Under the pieces are notes generated by a model. That model was given only the letters and a program-made list of their open reading frames with translations. It did not search any database and was not told the origin of the DNA. A DNA stretch of 64,000 nucleotides. Source: Burkholderiales bacterium. Lineage in GTDB: Bacteria > Pseudomonadota > Gammaproteobacteria > Burkholderiales > Burkholderiaceae_C. Numbering within the stretch: the stretch's first letter is position 1; each line of letters opens with the position of its first letter. This document shows, piece by piece, positions 53,424 through 60,229 of the stretch. The stretch spans positions 25,307 to 89,306 of the forward strand of contig JACPYV010000015.1 of NCBI GenBank assembly GCA_016195825.1, read 5' to 3'. Both the position numbers and the translations under genes were made by a program.

Positions 53424-54590
53424 TCAGCGCGTGCCGCTGACCTGGATGTCGACCCGCCGGTCCGGTTGAAGGCAGGCGATCACGCGCGGTGAACCCGCAC
53501 CCTTGCAGTCGCCGGGATGCGTGACGGGCTCGGACTCGCCATGCCCCTGGGCGCTGATGCGCGCGGTGTCCACGTTGGCCGAGCCGACGAGGTAGGCCTT
53601 GACCGCGTCGGCGCGCTTGGACGACAGCGCCTGGTTGTAGGCCGCGCTGCCCAGGCGGTCGGCGTGGCCGGTGACGGCGATGCTGTCGAACCGCATGCCG
53701 GCCAGTTCGCTGGCGAAGACATCCAGCGCAGCCTTGCCCGGCGGGCGCAGCACGGCGCTGTCGAAGCCGAACAGCGACTCGGCGGTGAAGCTGACCCGGC
53801 GCAGCGGCGCGGGCGCGGGCGCGGGCAGGACAGGCGGCGGCGCGACCACCGCGACCGGCATCGGCGCGGTCTCGGCGCGCGGCGGTTCCGGCGCCACATA
53901 GGCCGCCCGCCGAGCGGGTTGCGGCGGTGCGCCGAACGGCATGATGGCGCTGACCGTGTAGGCCGTGGCGCGCACCGTGCTGCCCTGGGCATCGGCAAAG
54001 CGCGAGCGCTCGGCGTCGGCCCGCATCAGCAGTTGCGGCGTGACGGCGTACTGCAAGCCCACGCCGTAGCGCGGCGCGCTGTCGTTGGTACGGGCGCTGC
54101 GGCTGGCGCCGGCGACGGCGCCGCTGCCGGACCAGTCTGCGCTGGTGCGGGCACGCTGGTAGCCCACGCGCACCAGGCCCGACAAGTCCTCGCTGAATGG
54201 CAGGCTGCCCACCAGGTCCAGGTTCATGCCGGCCACCTTCAGCCGCCCGTCGAGCTGGCCTGCCGGGCTGGTGATGGCCCGGTAGCTGAACTGTCCGAGG
54301 CGGAAATAGCCCAGCTCGACGCCCAGGTAGCGGTTGAACTGCAGGCCGCCGAACAGCTTGTAGGCGGTGTCGCGCTGGTCGCTGCTGGTGCTGGTGATGG
54401 TCAGCTCGCTGCCGCTCAGCGCGGCGGCGCTGAGGCGGGCAGCGTCGAGGCGCGAGCGGGCCTGGCCGATGCCAGCGCCCAGGTAGGGGTAGGCACCATC
54501 GGTCGTCTGCGCATGGGCGATGGCGCCGATGAACAGGGCCAGCAGCGCGAGGGTTGACGGGTTGGGATGGCAGCGGAACAGGCGGTGCAT
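53424..54590 (-). CDS. OmpA-family outer membrane protein
   Basis: 388 residues from ATG 54590. Signal peptide 'STLALLALFIGAIAHA'. The N-terminal part (about 25-215) has alternating strands typical of an eight-strand barrel ('GAYPYLGAGIGQARSRL', 'YLGVELGYFRLGQF', 'RYGVGLQYAVTPQLLMRADAERSRF'). A Pro/Ala-rich hinge (about 225-265) leads to the OmpA peptidoglycan-binding domain: 'ESLFGFDSAVLRPPGKAALD', 'AVTGHADRLGSAAYNQALSSKRADAVKAYLV' in parts and 'DRRVDIQVSG'. It anchors the outer membrane to the wall. Confidence 0.92.
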   Translation of the reverse strand: MHRLFRCHPNPSTLALLALFIGAIAHAQTTDGAYPYLGAGIGQARSRLDAARLSAAALSGSELTITSTSSDQRDTAYKLFGGLQFNRYLGVELGYFRLGQFSYRAITSPAGQLDGRLKVAGMNLDLVGSLPFSEDLSGLVRVGYQRARTSADWSGSGAVAGASRSARTNDSAPRYGVGLQYAVTPQLLMRADAERSRFADAQGSTVRATAYTVSAIMPFGAPPQPARRAAYVAPEPPRAETAPMPVAVVAPPPVLPAPAPAPLRRVSFTAESLFGFDSAVLRPPGKAALDVFASELAGMRFDSIAVTGHADRLGSAAYNQALSSKRADAVKAYLVGSANVDTARISAQGHGESEPVTHPGDCKGAGSPRVIACLQPDRRVDIQVSGTR

Positions 54591-54813
54591 GGCCGGCTTT
54601 CGAGGAATGAAGAGGGCGACAAATCCAAGCGGTTGTCGTTCATCCCCAACGCGGCGTCTGTGCGGCGGCATACCTCGGCCGGTCAATGTCTCGGAACGGC
54701 ACCGGCGCTTCATGAGCCCGTGAGGGCATGGCCATGTGGCGCAGCGCACAGACGCCACAGGCCACGCGGGCCCAGGCTGCGCGCCCCTCCAACCAAAGAA
54801 ACCGGCACGTCAC

Positions 54814-55674
54814 ATGGTCTGGTTGTTCTCTGTTGTTCTCCTGTTGTCCGCCCTGGCGGCCGTGGCGGCCTTGCTGGGCGCACGGGGCCTTCGCCTGTGG
54901 CGGGTGCAGACCGGTGCACTGGCTGCCAGGCTGGGCGCCGAACCCGGGCCGGCGGGCGTGACCCACTTCGACCCTGCCGAACTGGGTGGTCTGCCGCCGC
55001 CGGTGCAGCGCTACCTGCGCATCGCGCTGACGGCGGGCCAGCCCCTGGTGAGCGGTGTCCGGCTGACACAGAGCGGCACGATCAATCTCTCGCCCGCGGG
55101 CAGGCGCTGGCAGCGCTTCACCGCAGAGCAGCAGGTTGCGACGCGCCGGCCGGGCTTCCTGTGGGAGGCCCGCGTGGGGTTGTTTGCCGGCCTGAGCGTG
55201 CGCGTGCAGGACAGCTACCTGGCGGGAGCCGGCCTGCTGCACGCGGCGCTACCGGGCTGGCTCGACATGGCACGCCAGCAGGGCGGCGGCGAGCTGGCGC
55301 GCGGTGAGCTCATGCGCTTCCTGGCCGAGACGCCCTGGTACCCCACAGCGCTGCTGCCCAGCCAGGGCGTGCAGTGGGCGGCGGTGGACGCGCACCATGC
55401 GGACGCCACGCTGGCCGACGGCGCGGTCTCGGTGACGCTGCGCTTCAAGTTCGGTGACGCCGGCCTGGTGGACAGCGTGCGGTCCGAGGCCCGTGGCCGC
55501 CTGGTGGGCCGCAAGATGCAGATGGCGCGCTGGGAGGGTCGCTGGCGGGACTGGGTCACCCGCAACGGCATGCGTGTGCCGATGGCGGGCGAGGTGGCCT
55601 GGCTGCTGCTGGACGGGCGCCAGACCTACTTGCGGGGCCGCCTGGGCAAGCTGCGCTACCGGTTCAGCGCCTGA
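54814..55674 (+). CDS. DUF6544 family protein
   Basis: 286 residues from ATG 54814. An N-terminal membrane helix 'WLFSVVLLLSALAAVAALLGA' precedes a domain with 'LPPPVQRYLRIAL', 'RLTQSGTINLSPAGRRWQRFTAEQQVATRRPGFLWEARV' in parts, 'TPWYPTALLPSQGVQW' and 'VTRNGMRVPMAGEVAWLLLDGRQTYLRG'. I recall this pattern as DUF6544. Function unknown. It is divergent from the OmpA gene, with imperfect palindrome-like elements between them. Confidence 0.75.
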   Translation: MVWLFSVVLLLSALAAVAALLGARGLRLWRVQTGALAARLGAEPGPAGVTHFDPAELGGLPPPVQRYLRIALTAGQPLVSGVRLTQSGTINLSPAGRRWQRFTAEQQVATRRPGFLWEARVGLFAGLSVRVQDSYLAGAGLLHAALPGWLDMARQQGGGELARGELMRFLAETPWYPTALLPSQGVQWAAVDAHHADATLADGAVSVTLRFKFGDAGLVDSVRSEARGRLVGRKMQMARWEGRWRDWVTRNGMRVPMAGEVAWLLLDGRQTYLRGRLGKLRYRFSA

Positions 55675-55689
55675 CGCCGCAGCACCGCC

Positions 55690-55917
55690 TCAGATGGCCG
55701 AATACCAGGGCGCGAGCAACTGGCCGACGATGCTGCCGCAAAACACGGCCATCGACACCACGAGCAAGATCATCGGCAGCTGGCGCAGGGTCATTTGCAG
55801 AAAGGTCTCGTCCCCTCGGTGCGGCACGCCTTCGTTGTGTTCAAGGGGCACGGGCGGGCCATTGGTGCGCATGCGTACGCGCAGCCCGTAGCCTGGCCCG
55901 GTTCGGGCGGGGTTCAT
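55690..55917 (-). CDS. Small single-helix membrane protein
   Basis: 75 residues from ATG 55917 (MNPARTGPGYGLRVRMRTNG). Hydrophilic N-terminal half, then one hydrophobic segment 'LPMILLVVSMAVFCGSIVGQLLAPW' near the C-terminus. The start overlaps the stop of the upstream Lys-rich gene (ATGA). No family recognised. Confidence 0.6.
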   Translation of the reverse strand: MNPARTGPGYGLRVRMRTNGPPVPLEHNEGVPHRGDETFLQMTLRQLPMILLVVSMAVFCGSIVGQLLAPWYSAI

Positions 55918-56066
55918 CGTCCGCCCTTCTGGCCCTTGCGGCCGGTGTGCTTGTGGCGCTCTGGCATCTGGGCTGAGGGCTTTGGCAGGTCGGGCTGGAT
56001 GTCCAGCACGGGCGGGTGGCCCACCGGTTCGGCGGGCTTGCTCTTGGGCTTCATCGACTTCTTCAT
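55914..56066 (-). CDS. Small Lys/Pro-rich protein (50 residues)
   Basis: 50 residues from ATG 56066 with a fair ribosome site (tGGAGcacgtc). The sequence starts MKKSMKPKSKPAEPV and ends HKHTGRKGQKGGR, so it is strongly basic. Codon third positions are GC-rich, as in real genes here. It is coupled to the single-helix protein by a 4-bp overlap. It could bind nucleic acid or polyphosphate, but nothing proves it. Confidence 0.6.
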   Translation of the reverse strand: MKKSMKPKSKPAEPVGHPPVLDIQPDLPKPSAQMPERHKHTGRKGQKGGR

Positions 56067-56179
56067 GACGTGCTCCAGGGTGATGCCCCGGCGCCGAAGG
56101 ATGTCTGGCCGGGACTTGCGCGGACCTTAGGACGGACTGGCGGGGATCACCGTGCGGAAACGCACCCTCGGGCGCCTGG

Positions 56180-56193
56180 GTGCGCTGCCGCAC
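56180..56193. promoter_or_regulatory. Palindrome GTGCG-CTGC-CGCAC upstream of the BON gene
   Basis: Perfect arms, 57 bp before the BON ATG (plus) and 113 bp before the Lys-rich small gene (minus), so it could serve both. Confidence 0.6.
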
Positions 56194-56250
56194 GGACCCT
56201 GGCCGCGGATTGGTGCAGCCTCTGGCCTATCCCTAAAGCGAAGGCCCACC

Positions 56251-56541
56251 ATGAACGCCACTGCGGCGCACCATCAGCGCGCCTCACCAGAACTCAGTGA
56301 CACGGACCTCGCGTACATCGCCCAGGCGGCGCTGACCTGGAACCGCTCGCTGCCGCCCGACGCGGTAAGGGCCAGCGCCAAAGCCGGCTGGCTGACGCTG
56401 GCCGGCGAGGTGCAGTGGCACTACCAGCGCCAGGACGCGGCAGACTGCGTGCGCCATCTGCCGGGCGTTGCCGGCATCCGCAACGACATCACGCTACGCC
56501 CAGCGGCAACTGCGGCAGCACAGCTCAGAGCCGCGCCCTGA
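56251..56541 (+). CDS. BON domain protein
   Basis: 96 residues from ATG 56251. 'SDTDLAYIAQAALTWNRSLPPDAVRASAKAGWLTLAGEVQWHYQRQDAADCVRHLPGVAGIRNDITL' in parts is a BON domain covering residues 15-83, with 'GWLTLAGEV' and 'LPGVAGIRNDI' as signatures. There is no signal peptide, so it is probably cytoplasmic, like OsmY-related regulators without export. The 3' end overlaps the convergent coiled-coil gene by 17 bp. Confidence 0.9.
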   Translation: MNATAAHHQRASPELSDTDLAYIAQAALTWNRSLPPDAVRASAKAGWLTLAGEVQWHYQRQDAADCVRHLPGVAGIRNDITLRPAATAAAQLRAAP

Positions 56542-56809
56542 ACTCGTGGAAGGCATGGATGAAGGCGTCGCGCGTGCGGTCCATGTCGGACACCCATTGA
56601 TGCCACGACTGTTCACTCGACGCCTGCAACTCCTCCCACTTAGCGACCGCGTCCTGGGAGTGCCCGCGCAGCTTGGCCAGTTCGGTGATGTAGCGGTCGC
56701 GCGCGTCCTGCCGGGCATGGGTCACCTTGGTTTCAAACGAACTGAGCTGGTCGTTCAATTCGTCGAGCTCGAGCTTCATGTTCTCGACATAGGTCTCGCG
56801 TGCGGTCAT
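56525..56809 (-). CDS. Small coiled-coil protein
   Basis: 94 residues, highly charged and helical: 'NMKLELDELNDQLSSFETKVTHARQDARDRYITELAKLRGH' in parts shows heptad spacing. It resembles small coiled-coil stress proteins found near general stress genes in Burkholderiales. No catalytic feature. It lies in the run lipoprotein-DUF3309-coiled coil on the minus strand. Confidence 0.7.
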   Translation of the reverse strand: MTARETYVENMKLELDELNDQLSSFETKVTHARQDARDRYITELAKLRGHSQDAVAKWEELQASSEQSWHQWVSDMDRTRDAFIHAFHEFRARL

Positions 56810-56846
56810 GGTCCTGCTTTCGGCTGAAGGAGGGGCAGGCGGGTTG

Positions 56847-57005
56847 TTACAACCGACCCATGAGCCACAGCACGACGACGATTAGCAGCACTAGGCCGAT
56901 GCCGCCTGAAGGGTAGTAGCCCCAGCCGCGGCTGTGAGGCCAGGTCGGGAAGGCGCCGACCAGCAGCAGGATCAGCAGGATCAACAGGATGGTGGTGATG
57001 CTCAT
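56847..57005 (-). CDS. DUF3309 small membrane protein
   Basis: 52 residues from ATG 57005, preceded by AAGGAG. 'MSITTILLILLILLLVGAFP' is a first helix, 'GWGYYPSGGIGLVLLIVVVLWLMG' holds the second, with the typical central motif TWPHSRGWGYYPSGG of DUF3309. Function unknown; often near stress genes. Confidence 0.85.
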   Translation of the reverse strand: MSITTILLILLILLLVGAFPTWPHSRGWGYYPSGGIGLVLLIVVVLWLMGRL

Positions 57006-57026
57006 GGCGTGCTCCTTGGCGGGTGT

Positions 57027-57251
57027 TCAGATCGAAGCGGCCGAGGCGGGCGGGGTCACGATGACGATGGCCGCATTGGCCCCCGCCTTGCCGGCCTCGC
57101 CGGTGGCACCTGTGGCGCCCGGCGCACCCGGTTCGCCCGCGGGGCCGGGGGTCACCACGACCGTGGGGGGCGGCTCGTTGCGTTGGCAACCATTCAGCAG
57201 CAACGCCAGGGCGCACAGGGACAGGGACAGTGGAGCGAGGCGTGTAGACAT
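57027..57251 (-). CDS. Small lipoprotein with collagen-like Gly-X-Y repeats
   Basis: 74 residues from ATG 57251, with ribosome site AAGGAAA. 'LSLCALALLLNGC' is a lipobox signal. The mature part has a short collagen-like run of about nine Gly-X-Y units (GPAGEPGAPGATGATGEAGKAG) then 'AAIVIVTPPASAAS'. A near-perfect copy of the shared palindrome lies at 57324-57337. Too short for a stable triple helix alone. Confidence 0.75.
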   Translation of the reverse strand: MSTRLAPLSLSLCALALLLNGCQRNEPPPTVVVTPGPAGEPGAPGATGATGEAGKAGANAAIVIVTPPASAASI

Positions 57252-57323
57252 GAGGTTTCCTTGGCGACAGGCACACCAGAGGTGCCTTGGGCAGCAAGGT
57301 AGCCTGGCCACGCGTTCATGTCG

Positions 57324-57337
57324 GTGCGGTATCGAAC
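57324..57337. promoter_or_regulatory. Palindrome GTGCG-GTAT-CGAAC upstream of the collagen-like lipoprotein gene
   Basis: One mismatch from the shared element. On the minus strand a TACCTT -10 candidate (57295-57300) places its centre about 42 bp upstream of the transcription start, again the class II activator position. Confidence 0.5.
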
Positions 57338-57373
57338 CCTCGGAGCGGCGCAAGCGAACCCGACGCAGCGCCG

Positions 57374-57412
57374 CCGCCGGCCGCCCAGGCGGCAGGCGCG
57401 CCAGGCCGGCGG
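57374..57412 (-). terminator. Hairpin after the SecA/HlyD operon
   Basis: Perfect 9-bp inverted repeat CCGCCGGCC / GGCCGGCGG beginning 8 bp after the stop of the adaptor gene. No U-run; probable end of the operon. Confidence 0.5.
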
Positions 57413-57419
57413 GAATGAC

Positions 57420-58235
57420 CTACTGAAAGCGCGCCCGGCACTTGATGCCGGCCGGGATCTCGCCCTTGGGGTTGGGCAGCTCTAGGCGCACGCCGAAGGT
57501 GCCGCTGGCGGCGTCGACGACGCGGTCGACGATGGTCACGCTGGCGGTGTAGCGGCCGGTCAGGGGCGCCTCGGCGTCGACGCTGACCTTGTCGCCGCGC
57601 TTGACCTTGCCATACATGCCCACCGGCAGCACCACCTCCACGCGCAGCGGGTCGGTTTGGGCCAGGCGCAACACGGGTTTGGAGTTGTCGCCCGCCAGCG
57701 CCACCTCGCCCACGGCCTGCAGGCGCTCTGTGACGACGCCGCTGATGGGGCTGCGCAGGCGGCGCTGTTCGACGGTCTCGTTCAGACGGCGCTGCTCCAG
57801 GGCGGCCAGGCGCTGGTTGTCTTGCGCCTCCACGAGATTGGCCTCGGCCACGCGCATCTCGGCCAGCGAATCGTCCCGGTCCTGCGTGGCGATGTAGCGC
57901 TCCTTGACGAGGGCGTCGCGGCGCTGGAACTTGTCCTTGGCGGCCGACAGCCGACTGTCAGCGCTCTTGATCTGCCCCTGCATGACGGCGCGGAACTTGG
58001 CGCCATCCAGCGCCGCACGCTCGACGGCTGTGTCCAGCTCGACCAGCACCTGGCCCTTCTTGACCTCCATGCCGCGCTCGACGTGGATGGCGTCGATACG
58101 GCCCTCTACCGAGCTGCGCAGCTCGACGCGCTGCATGGGCTCGATCAGGCAGGTGTAGCCGGGCTCGGCGCTCCAAGCGGGTGCGGTGCACAGCAGCAGG
58201 AGAAGCGGGACGGGACGGAGAAAGATGGCAGTCAT
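57420..58235 (-). CDS. Periplasmic adaptor subunit (HlyD/RND MFP type)
   Basis: 271 residues from ATG 58235. Signal peptide 'RPVPLLLLLCTAPAWSA'. Lipoyl-like halves 'VELRSSVEGRIDAIHVERGMEVKKGQVLVELDT' in parts and 'RLRSPISGVVTERLQAVGEVAL' flank an alpha-helical hairpin (about 70-150), followed by a beta-barrel domain to the end. It is short, without an extended membrane-proximal domain. It overlaps the SecA-like gene by 4 bp (ATGA). It may connect an inner-membrane device to a TolC-type channel. No RND pump gene is present. Confidence 0.88.
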   Translation of the reverse strand: MTAIFLRPVPLLLLLCTAPAWSAEPGYTCLIEPMQRVELRSSVEGRIDAIHVERGMEVKKGQVLVELDTAVERAALDGAKFRAVMQGQIKSADSRLSAAKDKFQRRDALVKERYIATQDRDDSLAEMRVAEANLVEAQDNQRLAALEQRRLNETVEQRRLRSPISGVVTERLQAVGEVALAGDNSKPVLRLAQTDPLRVEVVLPVGMYGKVKRGDKVSVDAEAPLTGRYTASVTIVDRVVDAASGTFGVRLELPNPKGEIPAGIKCRARFQ

Positions 58236-60229
58236 GTCGGGTCGCCCGAAAAGGCGGTCATGCGGTCGAGTTGATGGTCCTGGCGCATCGTCTCGCGACG
58301 GGTGCGCGCGTGCATGCGCTCGGCACGGCCCTGGGCTGCGGCGCGGGTGCGCTGCAGCAGCCGGCCCACGCTGGGGGCGCCACTGGCCTGGGCCCAACCC
58401 AGCAGTCGGGCCTCGTGGCCGCCGTGCTGGCGCAGCAGTTCGTCGTCCAGCGCGACGATCGCGATGGCGGTGCCGGGGTCGCCCTGGCGGGCGCAGCGGC
58501 CCACCAACTGGCGGTCGATGCGGGGCGACTCGTGGTACTCGGTCAGCACCACGCAGATGCCGCCCAGCTCGCGCACGCCGTCGCCCAGCGCGATGTCGGT
58601 GCCGCGGCCGGCCATGTTGGTGGCCACCGTGATGGCGCCGCGCCGGCCGGCCTCGGCCACGATGCTGGCCTCGACCGCGTCCTGGCGCGCATTCAGCACC
58701 TTGTGCGGCAGGCCGCGGGCTTCCAGCAGGGCGCCCAACCGCTCGGACGACAGCACCGAGCGCGTGCCCACCAGCACCGGCTGGCCGGTGCGGTGGCGCT
58801 CGGCGACGAAGTCGGCCACGGCGGCCCACTTGGCGGCCTCGTCGGGCAGCAGGCGCGGCACGAGGCTGATGCGCGCGCTGGGCCGGTGCGTGGGAATGGC
58901 CACGGTGGCCAGGCGGAACACGCTGGCGAACTCGGGCGCCATCTCGCGCGCCGTGCCGCTCATGCCCGACAGGCGCAGGTAGCGGCAGAAGAAGCGCTGG
59001 TAGGTGATACGAGCCTGGGTGGTGGTCTGCTGGCTGAGCTCGACACCTTCCTTGGCTTCGATCATCTGGTGCAGGCCTTGCTCCCAGGTGCGGCCGGGGA
59101 GCACGCGGCCGGTGTATTCGTCGATGATCTGCACCTTGCCCTCGGCGTCGACCAGGTATTGCTCGTCGCGCAAGAACATGTGCAGCGCGCGCAGCGCCTG
59201 GGTGCCCAGGTGCTCGCGCTGGTGGGTGGCGGCCCAGGGCGCGCCCAGGCCTGCCGTCGCCGCGGTCAGTGCCGTGCGTCCGGCGTCGGTCATGTGCAGC
59301 TCGCGGCGCGCCTCGTTGATCTGGTAGTGCAGGTCGCGCTCGAAGGCGCCGACGATGGCGAGCGCCTGGGCGTGGGCGGCGGCGTGGTCCACCTCGCCGG
59401 CCTGCACGGCCAGGATCAGCGGCGTGCGGGCCTCGTCGATGAAGATGCTGTCGGCCTCGTCGACGATGGCGAAATGCAGGCCGCGCAGCACCGGCTGCTC
59501 GGGCCTGCCGCGGGGGCCGCCGACGAGGCGGCGCGCACGCAGCTGGGCCGTGCTGGCGCGCCCGCCCATCGCAACGCGGTCGCGCAGATAGTCGAACACC
59601 AACTCCTTGTTCGTGCAGTAGGTGATGTCACAGGCATAGGCGCGCACGCGCTCATCGCGCTCCACGCCGTGGGCCACGACTCCCACCGTCAGCCCGGCCT
59701 GGCGGAACAGCGCACGATTCTTGTTGGCGTCACGGCCAGCCAGGTAGTCGTTGACGGTCACCACGTGCACCGGCAGCCCGGCCAGGCCGGCCAGGCAGGC
59801 GGCCAGGCCCGCGGTCAGCGTCTTGCCCTCACCGGTCTGCATCTCGGCCAATTGGCCTCGCAGCAGCGTCATCGCGCCGAACAGCTGGGTGGGGTAGGGA
59901 AGCAGGCCCAAGGCGCGGCGCGACAGCTCGGCCACCGCCACCAGCGCCTCGCGCAGCGCGGGTATCTGCAGCTCTCGCACGGCAGCCGGCGCAATGGCGC
60001 GCAGGTGGGTCAGCAGCGCAGCGTCGTCCAGCGCACGCAGGTGCGGGCCCTGCTCGGCCAGGCGGCCAGCCAGGCGCGCGACCTCGCGAGCCGCCGGTGG
60101 CGCCAGGCGGCGACGCAGACTGCTGAGCAGGCCCAGCGCCCAGGCGTCGGCTGCGGACGGGGCGCGGTCCTCGCGCTCTGGGAACGCCGTGCGAGCCAGG
60201 TGAGTCGCACTGGACATGGCGCTAGACAT
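58232..60229 (-). CDS. SecA-like ATPase (accessory type)
   Basis: 665 residues from ATG 60229 (60217 possible), shorter than housekeeping SecA (about 900). Motor motifs are intact: 'RGQLAEMQTGEGKTLTAGL' (Walker A), 'VHVVTVNDYLAGRDA', 'DITYCTNKELVFDYLRDR', 'FAIVDEADSIFIDEARTPL' (DEAD-like), 'LRLSGMSGTAREMAPEF', 'VLVGTRSVLSSERLGALLEARGLPHKVLNA', 'ITVATNMAGRGTDIALG' and 'RIDRQLVGRCARQGDPG'. The C-terminal zinc/SecB tail is absent and the helical scaffold is short. It is translationally coupled to an M50/HlyD protein and an adaptor. It is unlikely to be the essential SecA; a dedicated export role is inferred. Confidence 0.9.
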   Translation of the reverse strand: MSSAMSSATHLARTAFPEREDRAPSAADAWALGLLSSLRRRLAPPAAREVARLAGRLAEQGPHLRALDDAALLTHLRAIAPAAVRELQIPALREALVAVAELSRRALGLLPYPTQLFGAMTLLRGQLAEMQTGEGKTLTAGLAACLAGLAGLPVHVVTVNDYLAGRDANKNRALFRQAGLTVGVVAHGVERDERVRAYACDITYCTNKELVFDYLRDRVAMGGRASTAQLRARRLVGGPRGRPEQPVLRGLHFAIVDEADSIFIDEARTPLILAVQAGEVDHAAAHAQALAIVGAFERDLHYQINEARRELHMTDAGRTALTAATAGLGAPWAATHQREHLGTQALRALHMFLRDEQYLVDAEGKVQIIDEYTGRVLPGRTWEQGLHQMIEAKEGVELSQQTTTQARITYQRFFCRYLRLSGMSGTAREMAPEFASVFRLATVAIPTHRPSARISLVPRLLPDEAAKWAAVADFVAERHRTGQPVLVGTRSVLSSERLGALLEARGLPHKVLNARQDAVEASIVAEAGRRGAITVATNMAGRGTDIALGDGVRELGGICVVLTEYHESPRIDRQLVGRCARQGDPGTAIAIVALDDELLRQHGGHEARLLGWAQASGAPSVGRLLQRTRAAAQGRAERMHARTRRETMRQDHQLDRMTAFSGDPT

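Noticed and set aside
55865..55878. GTGCG-CATG-CGTAC as another copy of the shared palindrome
   Set aside because: It lies inside the coding region of the small membrane protein, not upstream of a start, and has a mismatch; probably chance.
58232..60229. The possibility that this is the housekeeping secA
   Set aside because: It is much shorter, lacks the C-terminal zinc region and is embedded in an HlyD/M50 operon instead of the usual housekeeping context.
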